Shown piece by piece: positions 61,201-64,000 of a DNA stretch of 64,000 bases (position 1 is its first letter; each line of letters starts with the position of its first letter). Both the position numbers and the translations under genes were made by a program. The DNA comes from Lepidostoma basale (taxonomy: Eukaryota > Arthropoda > Insecta > Trichoptera > Lepidostomatidae), in contig JAHDVF020000880.1 of NCBI GenBank assembly GCA_022606425.2, forward strand, positions 1,240,001 through 1,304,000, in the 5' to 3' direction. The notes under the pieces are model-generated. The model ran no database searches. It was given only the letters and a program-made list of their open reading frames with translations, and was not told the DNA's origin.

Positions 61201-64000
61201 GCCTCAATTCTGTATTTTATCACTACATCTGGGTCAAGAGATTTCGTTTCTTTACAATGATGTAAAACTCCATATTAAATTATTAATATGTATGAAAAAC
61301 GATAGTTTTCAAGGTGTTTTAGAATAATTATATGACATGTTTCGCCCTTCTAAGGCATTTTCAAAATGCATTTTGAAAATGCCTTAGAAGGGCTAAACAT
61401 GTCATATAAATATTATTCTAAAACACCTAGAAAACTATCGTTTTTCATACATATTAATATGTGAATGACAATTCATTCACATAAATGACAATAAAACTTC
61501 TAAAAAACAGACGTTTTCAATCGTATTAATTATTTAAAATGGAGTTTTACCTAATTGTTCAAGAAACAATGAAATCTAGCTATATATTTTTGAAATAACA
61601 GTAAACACGTTTTTCAATGGTTTTACATGGATTTAATTCATATAAAAAATATATACAAATATTAGGGCCAAATTTATTTCGCTTTGCGAGGGTATTCTCA
61701 AACTCTCTGAGGTTTTTATTATCTGGGAATGCTCTCACAAGGCGAAACAAATTTATCACTACTATTTATATATTTTTTTTATATAAATTAAATCCATTTA
61801 AACCATTTACTATCGTGTTAACGATTTAAAAAAATTTACAAAACTAATACGAGTACATCAAGCACTAATAATACATTATATTTTAATCATATATTTAGCG
61901 TAGATTCCCTGCGGGGGCGAAAAGATAAGGATGGATTGCCGCATTGGTTGAAGTGTGGTAGTCCATTATTTCTGCCCACCCCTTCGGTGAGAGGGCGTAA
62001 TGGTTTGTAAGTTTTTTTTGAACTTAGCTTTATTGGTTTGAGAGAATAATTAATAGTTTTTTTGTTGTTGGGAAATTACGTTCTTACAATGCCAATTTTG
62101 AAATACTATTAATATATTGAGTAGGTAGTTTGATAATGAGATACATTCATGTGTAGGCGTAACAAATAATGACGGATTCAAATGTTTCGAATCAATTTAT
62201 AATGAGGATCGACAAGGCTAATTTTACACTACAAGTTGAAGCCATTTTACGACAAAGCGGAACCTAATTAACGATTTTATCCGTATCTGAAATTCCATTC
62301 ATCAATTGTTAATTTAGCTTAGCCTTCGACAGATTAATTAATTTAACATTTACCAATTAATATCTACGACTATGAATCTGCAAATATTATTCTGATGACT
62401 ATTTAAATAACTAACCTGTCTGTTCCTGGAGTCAGGCTCTCTTGGGAGGCTGACTCCCAGCTATCCCTCCATCTCTGTGGCGGTCTTCCAGGGGGACATA
62501 GCCAACAGAAATCTGATGTGCCAAAACGTGTAGGATTCTGGAGAGATCCACCCTCTGCACGTGCACATTCCAGTATCTTCTATCGTTGTCTGCCCAATCT
62601 TATCACATCTAACATATAACAGATTTCGCGGATAGCTGTGCTCTTCACCCTATCTCGAAGAGTCTTTCCTGCTATTGTTTTCAGCTTCCGCATCTCTGCC
62701 ACCCACACTTTAACCTTCTAACCTCTGGTCTCAATGTCATATGCCAGTATATGCCTTAAGCTGGTTTTGTTTATTTTGATCATCACGCCATTTCCCCAGG
62801 AGGGTAAGCAGAGAGAATGGACCACCACACTGTTCTGTCCTGACATACATCTACCCAATTAAAAACTTTCATATTTTGTTCTATTATACTTTCTAATCGA
62901 TCGCGAATATCAATCAAACGCAGCGTTCACATTTAGATTTAAAACACGTCTTAATGCGCCCTTGAGGTGATTACTATCATACAACTATCATACAACGTTT
63001 TCATCCTTCTTTTGCCAGCTCCAAGCTTCACTTCCATACATGAGGGTTGGCATTAGAACTCCATTGTGTACTGCCATTTTTACTTCTGTGGATATATTTC
63101 TATTTTGCAGAAATTACTTTGAGTGCGCCATTTATTTTATTCTTAACTTTAATCAAAGAAAGACTTATTATATACAGAGTTATATTCAGTAAATATAATC
63201 CTTAAAAGTACTTATTACAGTAGGGAAAACATTTATTTACATAGTTATACAATACACAATAATAATTTGGAAAATTTGTACATTTGTAAAGATATGTTTT
63301 ACCTGAATACTGAAAAAATATTTGTTTTTTCTTTGTATGAGTATAACATATTCATATAATAAGTCTTTGTTTAGTCAAAGTTTAGTTATATATTTACTTT
63401 GGAGGATAGAGGAGGTCACCTCTGAAACCTTAATATATAAGAGCAACCCCACACCAGAAGAATACCGCAAATATAAGAATACAAGAAACAGAGTCAACGC
63501 GGAAATCAAGAAAATAAAAACAGAATATTGGGCCAAATTCTCAAAAGATATGGAATATGACCTTCATGGTGCCCAAAGAAAAGTGTGGAAACTACTTAAA
63601 AACCAAAGAAAGCCTATCAATGAATACACTCAGACAACAAAAATTCCAATTGATGAATGGGAAAGGTACTTCAAACAACTCTATTCTATGGACCCGGGGC
63701 ACGGATACCCGACAATTGAAGCTACTGTAGAAGAAACATTCAGTGAAATAGAGACACTGACACATATTAAGAAGCTGAAAAATAGGAAGGCTCCCGGAAT
63801 CGATAACATCCCCAATGAATTAATTAAGTACTCTGGCGTAGAATGTATAAAAGAGATCCAAAACATATTTAACAGGATATTGGCCGCTGGAACTATACCA
63901 CAGGAATGGAGAATAAGTATAACAACACCTGTATTTAAGAAAGGGCAAAAGAAAAACCTAGAGAACTACAGAGGTATCTCCTTATTATGCACAATGCTTA

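Overview
The window looks like AT-rich nuclear DNA of an arthropod, most likely an insect. The reasons are mariner, Tc1/IS630-like and pogo DNA transposons, many 5'-truncated non-LTR retrotransposons of types common in insects, tRNA-derived SINEs, foldback MITEs, and spliced coding exons. I cannot name the species or order. There are no operons, rRNA genes, genuine tRNA genes or CRISPR arrays. Long open frames are almost all transposon-derived.

Host gene. Three short coding segments on the + strand (16424-16520, 25349-25461, 50232-50412) have strong acceptors and donors, mutually compatible phases (2+1, then 1+2) and open frames, and are richer in G+C than their surroundings. I read them as consecutive or near-consecutive exons of one gene. 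Its introns, about 8.8 and 24.8 kb, are packed with transposons. The protein is not identified; it might be extracellular or Ig-like.

DNA transposons. Two mariner transposases are complete. One (14641-15702, minus) lies in a 1.3-kb element inserted in a copy of MITE M1. The other (45115-46212, plus) is Hsmar1/cecropia-like with perfect 31-bp terminal repeats. Decayed relatives are Tc1/IS630-like elements at 3009-3882 and 30088-30987 and a deleted pogo/Tigger-like element at 33829-34544.

Retrotransposons. At least eight non-LTR families occur as 3' pieces. I call them LINE-A (the commonest, tails TTAG or TTG), LINE-B, LINE-C, LINE-D (GAA tail), LINE-E, LINE-F/H, LINE-G (C-terminal zinc finger), an RTE-like family (GAT tail) and a Jockey/CR1-like family (TTGAT tail). 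Several are nested with visible target-site duplications, giving a relative insertion order. The densest cluster is 50.6-54.0 kb. SINE-1 is a tRNA-headed SINE. SINE-2 has a pol III-like head joined to the LINE-A 3' end, so LINE-A probably moves it.

Ribozyme-like repeats. Several foldback families that otherwise differ in sequence share a layout resembling a type I hammerhead ribozyme: helix I, CTGANGA, helix II hairpin, GAAAC, a tiny palindromic helix III, then GTC. Each has one extra base before helix II. In one copy (59372-59521) the long inverted repeat is itself helix I, with the core at its tip. A second recurrent signal is the octamer TACGAGTA, which in three retrotransposon reading frames looks like a 6-bp insertion at a TA, as a transposon excision footprint would.
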